DNA of 64,000 nt from Allobosea sp. Root483D1 (GCF_001429505.1 NZ_LMJW01000001.1:36241-100240); one strand, 5' to 3'; shown: positions 16,834 through 25,890, numbered from the stretch's first letter. The notes: generated from the letters alone by a model not told the origin. Translations and numbers: made by a program.

Positions 16834-18441
16834 ATGGATGGCCGCCGCCCGACGATGAGCTCCCTGCACGGCATGGTCGCCGCCGCCCACCCGCTGGCGG
16901 CGCAGGCCGGCGCGCGCATCCTCAGCCAGGGCGGCAATGTCTTCGACGCGGTCGGCGCGGTCGCGGCGGCGCTCAACGTGGTCGAGCCGTTCATGTCGAG
17001 CCTTGCCGGCATGGGCTCGGCGACGATGTGGGTCGCGGCCGAGAAGCGCGTTCGCGTCCTCGACTTCGTGCCGCGTGTGCCAGAAAGCTTCCCGATCGAG
17101 CGCTTCAACCAGCGTTCCGATCTCGAGCGTGGGGCGCTCGCCGTCGCCCCTCCCGGCAACCTCGCCGGCTGGTGCGAGCTCAACCGGGCCTATGGCCGCC
17201 TTTCCCTGGCGCAGATCTTCGCGCCGGCGATCGCGCTCGCCGAGGACGGCTTCCCGATCGCCGAGTTCGGCGTGACCGAATTCAATGAACAGGCGCCGCT
17301 GCTGCGCGAGCGGCCGGAGCTCTACGAAAACTGGGCGCGCAACTACCTGCGTGAAGGCGGGACAAGCGTCACGCTCGGGCAGATCCTGCGCCAGCCGGAG
17401 CTGGCGACGACCCTGCGCGACATCGCCTCCAAGGGACCTGGCCATCTCTATCAGGGCCCGCTCGGCGAGACGATCATCAACCATCTCAAGGCGCAGGGCG
17501 GCACGCTGACCATGGCCGACCTCGCCAAGGTCGCGCCCGATTGGCGCGAGCCGCTCGCCGTCGCCTATCGCGACCGCCAAGTGCACGTGCCGCCGCCGGC
17601 CTGCGAAGGCTTCCAGTTCCTGCTGACGCTGCGCATTCTCGACGGCTTCGACCTCGGCAAGCTCGAGCGCAACGGCGCCGAGCATCTCGACATCGTCTAC
17701 CGCGCCATCCGCCTCGCAGCCGGCGTCCGGATCTCCAACAACAATCCCAAGCCCGAGAAGCTCGCCGAGATCCTCGCCGACGCCTTCGTCGAGCAGCTGC
17801 GGGCACGGGTCCGCGACGGCAAGCCGATCGACGGCCCGACCGAGCAATGGATGCCGCAGGCGCCAGCGGGCGAGGACCCCGGCCACACCACCTCGTTCTC
17901 GATCGCCGATCGCGACGGCAATCTGATCTGCGTGACGCAGAGCATCGGCAGCCCGTTCGGCAGCGGCGTCGTGGTGCCGGGGACGGGGCTGTGCCTTAAC
18001 AACTTCCTCTACTGGGCCGACGTCCAGCCCGGCAGCCCGAACCGCTCGCTACCGGGCTCGGAACTGCCGATGTGCATGTCGCCGACACTCTCGACCCGGG
18101 ATGGCGCGCCGGTGCTCGCCCTCGGCACGCCCGGCAGCTACGGCATCCTGCAGACGCAGGTGCAGGCCATGGTCCAGCATGTCGATTTCGGGCAGCCCCT
18201 GCAGGACGCGATCGAGGCCCCGCGCGCCCGGCTCTGGGACGGCCGCTCCATCGAGGTCGAGAACCGCATTCCGGCCGGAACGGTCACAGAGCTGGCCGCG
18301 CGCGGCCATGCGATCGTTCCGTTCGATACCGGCTGGACGATGCGGGTCGGCGGCATGCAGGCGGTGTCGCGCGATCCGGCGAGCGGGCGGCTGACGGGCG
18401 CCTGCGATCCGCGCCGCGACGGCTATGTCGCGACGCCGTAA
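16834..18441 (+). CDS. Gamma-glutamyltransferase family protein
   Basis: This 535-residue Ntn-hydrolase begins MDGRRPTMSSLHGMVAAAHP and carries AGARILSQGGNVFDAVGAVA early on. The autoprocessing site lies at Gly350-His351-Thr352-Thr353 followed by SFSIADRDGN; Thr352 is the expected N-terminal nucleophile of the small subunit. The family hydrolyses or transfers gamma-glutamyl groups of glutathione, or acts as cephalosporin acylase-like enzymes. There is no signal peptide, so it is probably cytosolic, unlike E. coli Ggt. ATG 16834 is preferred over 16780 because of AGAGGA upstream. Confidence 0.9.
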   Translation: MDGRRPTMSSLHGMVAAAHPLAAQAGARILSQGGNVFDAVGAVAAALNVVEPFMSSLAGMGSATMWVAAEKRVRVLDFVPRVPESFPIERFNQRSDLERGALAVAPPGNLAGWCELNRAYGRLSLAQIFAPAIALAEDGFPIAEFGVTEFNEQAPLLRERPELYENWARNYLREGGTSVTLGQILRQPELATTLRDIASKGPGHLYQGPLGETIINHLKAQGGTLTMADLAKVAPDWREPLAVAYRDRQVHVPPPACEGFQFLLTLRILDGFDLGKLERNGAEHLDIVYRAIRLAAGVRISNNNPKPEKLAEILADAFVEQLRARVRDGKPIDGPTEQWMPQAPAGEDPGHTTSFSIADRDGNLICVTQSIGSPFGSGVVVPGTGLCLNNFLYWADVQPGSPNRSLPGSELPMCMSPTLSTRDGAPVLALGTPGSYGILQTQVQAMVQHVDFGQPLQDAIEAPRARLWDGRSIEVENRIPAGTVTELAARGHAIVPFDTGWTMRVGGMQAVSRDPASGRLTGACDPRRDGYVATP

Positions 18442-18450
18442 CGGGCACGC

Positions 18451-19086
18451 CTAGCCTTCCGCTACAGCCGATCCGGGCGCCTCCTCCGGAAGCGAGAACA
18501 CCCCGCTGTAGCGGAAGAGCTCGCCGAAGAGCGGATGCCTCAGCGTCATCCGCATGCTGAAGCTGCGATCATCGATCGGCCGCTCCTCGATATAGCCGGT
18601 GCCGAGGAGAAGCCCGACCGGCAAGGGCAGATCGTAGCCGAAGAGCCGCCAGACATAGCCCACGTCGCGGAAGACCATCGCCCCCTCCTCCGCCGTCACC
18701 TTGAGGCGCATGCCGACGCCGAAGCGGACGAATTCGATGACCTGGTTCGGGCCGGTCTGCTGCATGCGCGAGCGGAAATGGAACGGCTTGCGCCCGGCGA
18801 AGTGGAATACCCGGTCCCAGTGCAGCGTCCCGTCTTCTGGTCGGGCGGTGTAGTGCACCTCGATCGGCACGTCGCGGCCGCGATAGGGCACCAGCGCCCC
18901 GACGATCCGGGCGAAGGGCAGCAGCACCTTGGCGAAGGCACTGTGCTCGACCTCGTGCATTACGCCCTTGACGCAGATGTAATCGTCGCTGAACGAGCGC
19001 AGGAAGTAGTGGCGCCGTATGACCTCGCCGAGCTTCGCCCAGTCCTCGCCAAGCACCTCCTGGAAGACCGGCCGGCGTTCGGGCAT
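18451..19086 (-). CDS. DUF4166-like protein
   Basis: This 211-residue protein starts MPERRPVFQEVLGEDWAKLG. Sequence such as VEVHY-like strands, HWDRVFHFAGRKPFHFRSRM and FRYSGVF near the end resembles the DUF4166 family, which is often attached to or encoded beside dehydrogenases. No signal or membrane segment is seen. It begins 3 bp after the stop of the upstream FAD-linked dehydrogenase gene, so translation is coupled. The function is unknown; the family label is moderately secure. Confidence 0.68.
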   Translation of the reverse strand: MPERRPVFQEVLGEDWAKLGEVIRRHYFLRSFSDDYICVKGVMHEVEHSAFAKVLLPFARIVGALVPYRGRDVPIEVHYTARPEDGTLHWDRVFHFAGRKPFHFRSRMQQTGPNQVIEFVRFGVGMRLKVTAEEGAMVFRDVGYVWRLFGYDLPLPVGLLLGTGYIEERPIDDRSFSMRMTLRHPLFGELFRYSGVFSLPEEAPGSAVAEG

Positions 19087-19089
19087 GCG

Positions 19090-20496
19090 CTACAGCACCG
19101 AACCGGGATTGAGCACACCCCTGGGATCGAGCGCCGCCTTCACCGTCCGCATCAGGTCGAGTTCGACCGGGTCCTTGACCCCCGGCAGAAGCGAGCGCTT
19201 GAGACGGCCGATGCCGTGCTCGGCCGAGATCGAGCCCTTGAGCTCGGTGACGATGGCGTGCACCGCCTCGTTCATCGCGCCCCAGCCGGCGAGATAGGCG
19301 GCCTTGTCGGCCCCGACCGGCTGGCTGACGTTGAAATGGATGTTGCCGTCGCCGAGATGGCCGAAGGGCACCGGCCGGCAGCCCGGCACCATCGCCTCGA
19401 CCCTGGCGATGGCGCGCTTCAGGAATTCCGGCGTCGCATGGAGCGGCACGGAAATGTCGTGCTTGATCGAGCCGCCCTCATGGGTCTGAACCTCCGACAG
19501 CATCTCGCGCAGCTTCCAGAGATCGGCGCGCTGGCCGAGCGAACCGGCGAGCACGGCATCGGTGACCAGCCCCTCCTCCAGCGCCTCGCCGAGGAAGGCT
19601 TCGACCGCATCGCTCAGTCCGGCCTCGGCCTGGGCCGAAACCTCCATCAGCACGTACCAGGGCGACGGCTCGGAGAGTGGATCGCGGGCACCGCTGGCGT
19701 GGCGGACGACGAAGTCGAGGCCGATGCGCGGCATGATCTCGAAGGTGGTGAGCGTGCCGCCGGCGCTGGCCTTGGCCTTGTTGAGCAGGGACAGCGCCGC
19801 TTCCGGGTCGGGCACGGCGAGGAAGGCGGTGGCGCGCGCCGCCGGCAGCGGGAAGAGCTTCAGCACGGCGGCGGTGATGATGCCGAGCGTGCCTTCCGAG
19901 CCGATGAAGAGGTTCTTGAGGTCGTAGCCGGTATTGTCCTTGCGCAATTGGCGCAGGCCGTTCCAGACGCGGCCATCGGCGAGGACGACCTCGAGGCCGA
20001 GGCAGAGCTCGCGCGCATTGCCATAGGCGATCACCGCCGTGCCGCCGGCATTGCTCGAGAGATTGCCGCCGACGGTGCAGGAGCCTTCCGAAGCGAGCGA
20101 AAGCGGGAAGAGCCGCCCGGCGGCCTCGGCCGCTTCCTGCGCCTTCTGCAGGATGACACCGGCCTCGACGGTCATGGTGTCGCCATCGACATCGACCGAG
20201 CGGATCTTGTCGAGCCGCTGCAGCGACAGGATGATCTCCCGGCCCTCGGCGACCGGGACCTGGCCACCGACCATGCCGGTATTGCCGCCTTGCGGCACGA
20301 CCGTCGCGCCAGTCTCGCTCGCCCACTTCATCAGGGCCGAAACCTCGGCGACGGAGCCCGGCCGGACCACCGCTTGCGCCTTGCCGTGGAAGAGACCGCG
20401 CGGCTCCTTGAGATAGGGCACCATCGCATCGGCGTCGGTGATCACGTTCTTCGCGCCGACGATGCCGGCCAGAGCTTCGATAACGGGCGCGCTCAT
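19090..20496 (-). CDS. FAD-linked D-2-hydroxyacid dehydrogenase (D2HGDH/glycolate oxidase GlcD-like)
   Basis: This 468-residue protein has an N-terminal FAD_binding_4 domain (VVPQGGNTGMVGGQVPV, then SEGSCTVGGNLSSNAGGTAV) and a C-terminal FAD-oxidase_C domain (PFGHLGDGNIHFNVS with metal/substrate histidines, then SAEHGIG). The closest group is the D-2-hydroxyglutarate/D-lactate dehydrogenase family, which oxidises a D-2-hydroxyacid to a 2-oxoacid and passes electrons to a carrier. Serine biosynthesis side product D-2-hydroxyglutarate is a plausible substrate. The DUF4166-like gene follows 3 bp downstream. Confidence 0.92.
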   Translation of the reverse strand: MSAPVIEALAGIVGAKNVITDADAMVPYLKEPRGLFHGKAQAVVRPGSVAEVSALMKWASETGATVVPQGGNTGMVGGQVPVAEGREIILSLQRLDKIRSVDVDGDTMTVEAGVILQKAQEAAEAAGRLFPLSLASEGSCTVGGNLSSNAGGTAVIAYGNARELCLGLEVVLADGRVWNGLRQLRKDNTGYDLKNLFIGSEGTLGIITAAVLKLFPLPAARATAFLAVPDPEAALSLLNKAKASAGGTLTTFEIMPRIGLDFVVRHASGARDPLSEPSPWYVLMEVSAQAEAGLSDAVEAFLGEALEEGLVTDAVLAGSLGQRADLWKLREMLSEVQTHEGGSIKHDISVPLHATPEFLKRAIARVEAMVPGCRPVPFGHLGDGNIHFNVSQPVGADKAAYLAGWGAMNEAVHAIVTELKGSISAEHGIGRLKRSLLPGVKDPVELDLMRTVKAALDPRGVLNPGSVL

Positions 20497-20514
20497 CCTG
20501 CCTCCAAGGCGATC

Positions 20515-21759
20515 TTATCTGCGGCTGCCGACGGCCTTGCGAAAGACGCCGACGAGTTCGATGTGGGCGGAATAGCGGAACTGGTCGACCGGCGTCACGC
20601 GCTCCAGCGCATAGCCGCCTGCGACCAAAAGCGCTGCGTCGCGAGCGAAGCTACCGACATCGCACGAGACATAGGCCACAACGGGCACCTTGGAGGCCGC
20701 GAGGCGCTTGACCTGCGCTTCCGCACCAGCGCGTGGCGGGTCGAGCACCACGGCGTCGAACACACCGAGCTCATGCTCCAATAGCGGCCGGCGGAAGAGG
20801 TCGCGGGCCTCGGCTGCAACCGGCCTCAGGCCCTGCGTATGATTGGCGGCCCGGCTCAGGGCCTGGACCGCGACCTTGTCGCTCTCGAAGGCCGAAACCT
20901 GTGCCTTTTCGGCGAGCCGGACGCTGAACGGACCGCAGCCGGCGAAGAGGTCGGCGACGCGCTTCGCCTTCGGGATCGCATCGAGCACGAGGCGCGACAG
21001 GATCGCCTCTCCCTCCGCCGTCGCCTGCAGGAAGCCGCCGGGCGCCGGCGTCACCGCGGCCTTGCCCATCAACTGGAAGGGCGCGCGCCGCTCGACGATG
21101 ATCTCGCCATGCATGGCGAGGCGGGCAAGATCGAGCCGTTCGGCCGCCTCGGTGAGCTGTCGGCGTAAGGCATCGCCAGCCGGGCCATGGCCGCGAATAT
21201 CGACATCGAGCCCGGCTTGCGAAGCGGTGAGCTGGATATCGAGTGGCTTGTTCGAGGACCGCAGCCGGTTGGCAAGAAGCTGCGCCACAGCAGGCGCCCG
21301 CTCCAGTCCCGGCGCCAGCACCGGGCAGGCTTCGACCTCGATCAGATCGTGGCTCCTGGCCGCCATGAAGCCGACGCGCATGCCATCGTCCTCGCGGCGG
21401 GCATGGAAGGTGACGCGCCTGCGGCCTTCGCCATGGGCATCGAACACGGCAGCGACCTCGGTTTCCAGCCCGGCGCGGGAGAGCGCGGTCACCACCTGCT
21501 GGCGCTTCCATTCGGCATAGAGCCCCTCGCCCATATGCTGCGCTGCGCAGCCGCCGCAACGGGTGAAGAGCGGGCAGATCGCGGCAATGCGCGAGGCAGA
21601 TGGCGCGAGAATCTCGATCAGCTGCCCGCGATCGCCGTCGCGCACCACCCGAACGCTCTCGCCCGGCAGCGCGAACGGCACGAAGACCTGCCCCTCGGCC
21701 GTCTCGGCGACGCCGTCGCCGCGCTGGCCGAGCCGCGCGATCGTGAGCGTTTCATTCAT
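20515..21759 (-). CDS. Class I SAM-dependent RNA m5U methyltransferase (RlmD/TrmA family)
   Basis: This 414-residue enzyme starts MNETLTIARLGQRGDGVAE, a small TRAM-like N-terminus. A 4Fe-4S site is suggested by CPLFTRCGGC plus a later ACPVL cysteine. The Rossmann motif is ADLFAGCGPFSVRLAEKA, DPPRAGAE follows, and the nucleophilic cysteine is in YVSCDVGSFARDA. It should methylate uridine C5 in rRNA or tRNA. An in-frame ATG 15 bp upstream (21774) has GGAAG close by and could be the true start. Divergent from cysK. Confidence 0.92.
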   Translation of the reverse strand: MNETLTIARLGQRGDGVAETAEGQVFVPFALPGESVRVVRDGDRGQLIEILAPSASRIAAICPLFTRCGGCAAQHMGEGLYAEWKRQQVVTALSRAGLETEVAAVFDAHGEGRRRVTFHARREDDGMRVGFMAARSHDLIEVEACPVLAPGLERAPAVAQLLANRLRSSNKPLDIQLTASQAGLDVDIRGHGPAGDALRRQLTEAAERLDLARLAMHGEIIVERRAPFQLMGKAAVTPAPGGFLQATAEGEAILSRLVLDAIPKAKRVADLFAGCGPFSVRLAEKAQVSAFESDKVAVQALSRAANHTQGLRPVAAEARDLFRRPLLEHELGVFDAVVLDPPRAGAEAQVKRLAASKVPVVAYVSCDVGSFARDAALLVAGGYALERVTPVDQFRYSAHIELVGVFRKAVGSRR

Positions 21760-21853
21760 GGCGAGGGCGGACATGTGCTTCCAGATCGTGACGTGATTGC
21801 GGGTTTGGCCTATCAGGTGCCGACCGACAGGGAAATGGCTGGAGTTGCCTAAC

Positions 21854-22897
21854 ATGACCATCCGCAACGGCGTCGTCGAAGCGATCGGCAACACACCCCT
21901 GATCAAACTGAAGCGCGCCTCGCAGGAAACCGGCTGCGAGATCCTCGGCAAGGCCGAGTTCATGAACCCCGGCCAGTCGGTCAAGGACCGAGCCGCGCTC
22001 GCCATCATCCGCGACGCTGAAAGGAGCGGCGCGCTCAAGCCGGGCGGCGTCATCGTCGAGGGCACCGCGGGCAATACCGGCATCGGCCTCGCTCTGGTCG
22101 GCAATGCGCTCGGCTATCGCTCGGTGATCGTGATCCCGGAGACGCAGAGCCAGGAAAAGAAGGACATGCTGCGGCTCGCCGGCGCGACCCTGGTCGAGGT
22201 GCCGGCTGTCGGCTACGTCAATCCGAATAATTACGTGAAGGTCTCAGGCCGCCTCGCCGAGGAACTGGCCAGAACCGAGCCCAACGGCGCGATCTGGGCC
22301 AACCAGTTCGACAACGTCGCCAATCGCCAGGGCCATATCGAGACGACCGGCCCGGAGATATGGCAGCAGACCGACGGCAAGGTCGACGGCTTCGTCAGCG
22401 CCGTCGGCACCGGCGGGACGCTCGCCGGCGTCGCCATCGCGCTCAAGAGCTTCAATCCAAAGATCCGCATCGCCCTCGCCGACCCGATGGGCGCGGCGCT
22501 GTATTCTTATTACACCACGGGCGAGCTCAAGGCCGAGGGCTCCTCGATCACCGAGGGCATCGGCCAGGGCCGGATCACCAAGAATATCGAGGGCGCACCG
22601 ATCGACGTCGCCTTCCAGATTCCGGACGAGGAGGCGATCCCGCTCTGCTTCCAGCTGCTGGAGGAAGAGGGCCTCTGCCTCGGCGGCTCCTCGGGTATCA
22701 ATGTCGCCGGCGCGATCCGGCTGGCGAAGGAGATGGGGCCCGGCCACACCATCGTGACCATCCTCTGCGACTACGGCACGCGCTACCAGTCGAAGCTGTT
22801 CAATCCGGAATTCCTGCGCTCGAAGAACCTGCCGGTACCCGGCTGGCTCGAACGCGATGGCGGGCTGGAGGATGTGCTGGCCAAGGTGATGGCCTAA
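21854..22897 (+). CDS. cysK: Cysteine synthase A
   Basis: This 347-residue PLP enzyme makes cysteine from O-acetylserine and sulfide in the cytosol. The family signature is plain: NTPLIKLKRASQETGCEILG, PLP-lysine Lys44 in NPGQSVKDRAALA, substrate loop GTAGNTGIGLALVGNA and phosphate loop SAVGTGGTLAGVA. ATG 21854 starts MTIRNGVVEAIGNTP as usual. It is somewhat longer than E. coli CysK (323), as in other alphaproteobacteria. An ASCH protein gene follows after 5 bp and may be co-transcribed. Confidence 0.96.
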   Translation: MTIRNGVVEAIGNTPLIKLKRASQETGCEILGKAEFMNPGQSVKDRAALAIIRDAERSGALKPGGVIVEGTAGNTGIGLALVGNALGYRSVIVIPETQSQEKKDMLRLAGATLVEVPAVGYVNPNNYVKVSGRLAEELARTEPNGAIWANQFDNVANRQGHIETTGPEIWQQTDGKVDGFVSAVGTGGTLAGVAIALKSFNPKIRIALADPMGAALYSYYTTGELKAEGSSITEGIGQGRITKNIEGAPIDVAFQIPDEEAIPLCFQLLEEEGLCLGGSSGINVAGAIRLAKEMGPGHTIVTILCDYGTRYQSKLFNPEFLRSKNLPVPGWLERDGGLEDVLAKVMA

Positions 22898-22902
22898 ACA
22901 CC

Positions 22903-23475
22903 ATGCTGCTCGACCGGCGCACGCTTCAGGGCATCGCCGAGGGCCGCATCACTGTCGTCCTGCGGCGCTGGCGCCGGCCGAGCGTCAAGAGCGGCGGCAC
23001 ACAGCTGACGGCGATCGGCCAACTCGCCATCGAGGCGGTCGAGCCGATCACGGAAGACCAGATCGACGCAGCCGATGCGACCGCCGCAGGCTTCGACACC
23101 CGCGACGACGCGTTGGCCGCGCTGTCGGGCCGCGAAGGCGACCTCTATCGCATCCGCATTCGTCTCACCGGCGCTGACCCGCGCGAAGCCTTGCGGGAAG
23201 CCGACGCAGTGACTGAGGCGGACATTGAGGAGTTGATGGGGCGTCTCGATCGGCTGGATTCCCGCCAGCCCTGGACACGCGCCACGCTTGAGCTGATCGC
23301 GGCGTATCCGGCACGGCGCGCCGCCGACCTCGCTGGCCTGCTCGAGCGCGAGACGCTCCCGTTCAAGCAGGACGTGCGAAAGCTCAAGGCTCTCGGCCTC
23401 ACCAAGAGCCTCGACGTCGGCTACAGGCTGTCGCCGCGTGGCATGGCGCTGCTGGCGAAGCTTCCGCCGCGCTGA
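22903..23475 (+). CDS. ASCH (PUA-like) domain protein
   Basis: This 190-residue protein begins MLLDRRTLQGIAEGRITVVL with RRWRRPSVKSGGTQLTAIGQ and later YRIRIRLTGADPREALR, the beta-rich PUA-like fold of ASCH proteins. The second half (from about residue 115) is helical and ends in a winged-helix-like tail (DVRKLKALGLTKSLDVGYRL). ASCH domains are thought to bind RNA or nucleotides. It follows cysK by 5 bp. Precise role unknown. Confidence 0.75.
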   Translation: MLLDRRTLQGIAEGRITVVLRRWRRPSVKSGGTQLTAIGQLAIEAVEPITEDQIDAADATAAGFDTRDDALAALSGREGDLYRIRIRLTGADPREALREADAVTEADIEELMGRLDRLDSRQPWTRATLELIAAYPARRAADLAGLLERETLPFKQDVRKLKALGLTKSLDVGYRLSPRGMALLAKLPPR

Positions 23476-23652
23476 CGAGCCTGACGCCGCCAGTCTGCTT
23501 GGCGACCGCTGTCAACGCCGGGGCCGGCCGGCGCCGCGGTGATCAGGGCCATCGTCGATGGCGAGCAGCATGTTTTCCCGCCGCCTTTGCAATTCCTCAA
23601 TCATGCCCGACTGACGCTTCTCTATGGAAGCGAATCGATTAAGGCGGCGACG

Positions 23653-24717
23653 ATGAGCGACAGGGTGCGGGTGGCGATTCTCCTCGGCGGCAGGTCTTCC
23701 GAGCACGAGGTCTCGCTGATGTCCGCCGCCAATGTGGTCAAGGCGATCGACAAGGCGAGATACGACGTCGTGCCGATCCTGATCACCAAGGCCGGTGAGT
23801 GGCGCGAGCTCGAACTGCAGAACGGCGTCCTGCCCGATCCGATCCCGCAGGACGGCGCCGAGCTCTGCCTGCTGCCCGGCGGCGGCGGGCGCCTCCTGCG
23901 CCTGCAGGACGACGCCGCTCCGCAAATGCTCCAGAAGATCGACGTGCTCTTCCCGGTGCTGCACGGCCTCGACGGCGAGGACGGCTCGGTCCAGGGGCTG
24001 GCCGCGGTCGCCGGCATCCCGCTCGCCGGCTGCGGCATCGCCGGCTCGGCCAATGCGCTCGACAAGGACCTTGCCAAGCGGCTGCTGCGCGAGGCCGGCC
24101 TTGGCGTCGCTCGTTCGCTCACCGTCCGCCGGGGCGAGACGCTGAGCTTCGAGCAGGCCAACGCTGCGCTCGGCCTGCCGCTCTTCGTCAAGCCGGCCCG
24201 GCAGGGCTCCTCGGTCGGCGTCAGCAAGGCGACGAATGCCGAGAGCTTTACCGCAGCCCTCGCCGAAGCCTTCCGGCACGACAGCGTGGTCCTGGTCGAG
24301 GAGTTCATCGACGGCCGCGAGATCGAGCTCAGCGTGCTGGAGCAGGCCGATGGCGAGACCATCGTCTCGCTGCCGGGCGAGATCGTCGCGGCCGCGAGCC
24401 ATGGCTTCTACACCTACGAGGCCAAGTATCTCGACGAGGACGGCGCCCGCGTCGAGGTGCCGGCCAATCTGCCCGAGGAGACGATCGCAAATCTGCAGGT
24501 GCTGGCGAAGCGCGCCTTCTACGCCCTCGGCTGCGACGGCATGGCCCGCGTCGATTTCTTCCTGCGACCGGACGGCAGCGCGCTGGTCAACGAGATCAAC
24601 ACCATTCCCGGCTTCACCGACATCAGCATGTTCCCGAAGGCGCTCGCCGCCAGCGGCATCGCCTATCCCGACCTGATCGACCGGGTGATCCGGCACGGCA
24701 TCTCGCGTGGTGTCTAA
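23653..24717 (+). CDS. ddl: D-alanine--D-alanine ligase
   Basis: This 354-residue ATP-grasp enzyme makes D-Ala-D-Ala for peptidoglycan. Visible motifs: VAILLGGRSSEHEVSLMSA at the N-terminus, VLHGLDGEDGSVQGL, the ATP loop KPARQGSSVGVSKA, and RVDFFLRPDGSALVNEINTI with the Mg2+-binding Glu and Asn. The length and HEVS motif place it with DdlA-type ligases rather than the DdlB of the mur/fts cluster, so it may be a second copy. ATG 23653 is preceded by AAGGCGG. A palindromic element lies downstream. Confidence 0.95.
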   Translation: MSDRVRVAILLGGRSSEHEVSLMSAANVVKAIDKARYDVVPILITKAGEWRELELQNGVLPDPIPQDGAELCLLPGGGGRLLRLQDDAAPQMLQKIDVLFPVLHGLDGEDGSVQGLAAVAGIPLAGCGIAGSANALDKDLAKRLLREAGLGVARSLTVRRGETLSFEQANAALGLPLFVKPARQGSSVGVSKATNAESFTAALAEAFRHDSVVLVEEFIDGREIELSVLEQADGETIVSLPGEIVAAASHGFYTYEAKYLDEDGARVEVPANLPEETIANLQVLAKRAFYALGCDGMARVDFFLRPDGSALVNEINTIPGFTDISMFPKALAASGIAYPDLIDRVIRHGISRGV

Positions 24718-24758
24718 GGCAAGCGGCTAGGGGGCGAATAGCTTCCCCAGGGTTCTTG

Positions 24759-24863
24759 GTCATCCCGGACGCAGCGAAGCGGAGATCCGGGATCCATTCC
24801 GGAGCTTCTCCGATATGGGTTCCGGAATGGATCCCGGATCTCCCTGCGGTCGCCCGGGACGAC
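24759..24863. repeat. Long imperfect palindrome (dispersed-repeat-like)
   Basis: A perfect 20-bp inner stem pairs 24784-24803 with 24821-24840 around a 17-base loop. The flanks 24759-24783 and 24841-24863 extend it with mismatches to about 45 bp per arm. The arms contain GTCATCCCGG...CCGGGACGAC, similar in style to the hairpin at 57571-57606. It resembles a REP/MITE-type intergenic element and could also terminate ddl. Confidence 0.65.
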
Positions 24864-24974
24864 CCGTGAGGAGATTGGCAGGTGATCAGCAAGCCTGCCA
24901 ACCGCACGAAATTCCCGCACCTTCCACCAAACGCCTCTGGCGCTTTGCCGGCATGCGTCCTACCTTGTCTCGGC

Positions 24975-25110
24975 GGGGCTGCCTGGTGCGTGCGAGTTAT
25001 GTATTCCCGGGCCCATACGACTCCCTAGGGAGCTGTCCCTGACCGGGTCCCTGGACCCGGACACACGGCGCCCACCTACTTTGTAGGTGTCCCGGGATCG
25101 AAATCTCCAC
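24975..25110 (+). ncRNA. ssrS: Probable 6S RNA
   Basis: The 417-bp gap before the cyclo-ligase gene holds a non-coding, strongly structured stretch. It includes GGCTGCCTGGTGCGTGCGAG on the left side, an apical stem CCGGGTCC/GGACCCGG at 25043-25060, ACACACGGCGCCC which can pair with GGTGCGTG, and CACCTAC-TTT-GTAGGTG at 25073-25089. Location directly upstream of 5-formyltetrahydrofolate cyclo-ligase is the conserved position of 6S RNA in many proteobacteria. 6S RNA sequesters sigma70 RNA polymerase in stationary phase. Ends are estimates. Confidence 0.65.
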
Positions 25111-25134
25111 GGCCAAGGTGGCTCCGCACTTCAG

Positions 25135-25710
25135 ATGACCGATGCCGTCTCTCACACTCCCTCTCCCCGCAAGGCGGCGTTGCGAGCCGAGGCGCTGGCC
25201 CGGCGCGACGCCCTCGAACTCGACGACCGCCTGCTCTGGGACGAGGCTATCGTCGCGCGCGTGCTGGCGCTCCCAGTGTTCAAGGAAGGGTCGGTCTCGG
25301 CCTATTGGCCGATGCGGTCGGAGGCCGATCCGCGCCCGATCCTGGAAGCCCTGCACGAGCGCGGCCTGCCGCTCTGCCTGCCGGCGATCGTCGAGAAGCA
25401 CATGCACTTCCGGCGCTGGGCGCCCTGGGAGCCCATCGTCCCCGGCGGTTTCGGCACCCTGGTGCCGGCTCCCGAGCAGCCGGAGGTCAGGCCGGCGATC
25501 CTGATCGTGCCGCTCGCCGCCTTCGACCGGCGCGGCTACCGCATCGGCTACGGCAAGGGCTATTACGACCGCGCCATCACCGAGCTCGAACCGATCGCCA
25601 CCATCGGCATCGCCTATGCCGCGCAGGAGATCGAGGCCGTCCCCGCCGAGGCGCATGATCGCCGTCTCGACTGGGTCGTCACGCAGGACGAGACGATCCG
25701 CTGCGGTTGA
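25135..25710 (+). CDS. 5-formyltetrahydrofolate cyclo-ligase
   Basis: This 191-residue enzyme converts 5-formyl-THF to 5,10-methenyl-THF using ATP. Family motifs: SPRKAALRAEALARRDAL at the start and LAAFDRRGYRIGYGKGYYDR near residues 127-146, the ATP/folate binding loop. ATG 25135 gives MTDAVSHTPSPRKAAL; a longer version from 25087 would overlap the ncRNA region. The gene is downstream of a probable 6S RNA and may be partly co-transcribed with it, as ygfA is with ssrS in E. coli. Confidence 0.94.
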   Translation: MTDAVSHTPSPRKAALRAEALARRDALELDDRLLWDEAIVARVLALPVFKEGSVSAYWPMRSEADPRPILEALHERGLPLCLPAIVEKHMHFRRWAPWEPIVPGGFGTLVPAPEQPEVRPAILIVPLAAFDRRGYRIGYGKGYYDRAITELEPIATIGIAYAAQEIEAVPAEAHDRRLDWVVTQDETIRCG

Positions 25711-25890
25711 TTTCGCTGCGGCGATCACGTCATTAGCAGGCGCGCCTTTCATTCAAGACGCAGTTGTCCCACCGTGTTTTCTTCCAACCCGCAAAGTCGT
25801 ACCGCGCGGCCTGGGGAAAGCCGGGACCAGCGTCTGTGAAAGTGCGACAAGACGGGCCGCGATATGGCGGTCCAATCGTTGGATAGTGAC

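Noticed and set aside
18535..20784. 749-codon plus-strand open frame antisense to DUF4166 and the FAD dehydrogenase
   Set aside because: The opposite strand contains recognisable proteins; this frame is a GC-skew artefact.
21760..21853. Sulfur-responsive riboswitch before cysK
   Set aside because: The 94-bp divergent gap is too short and shows no conserved SAM-riboswitch pattern.
24759..24863. CRISPR repeat or phage attachment site
   Set aside because: A single nested palindrome without regularly spaced copies, tRNA or integrase gene.
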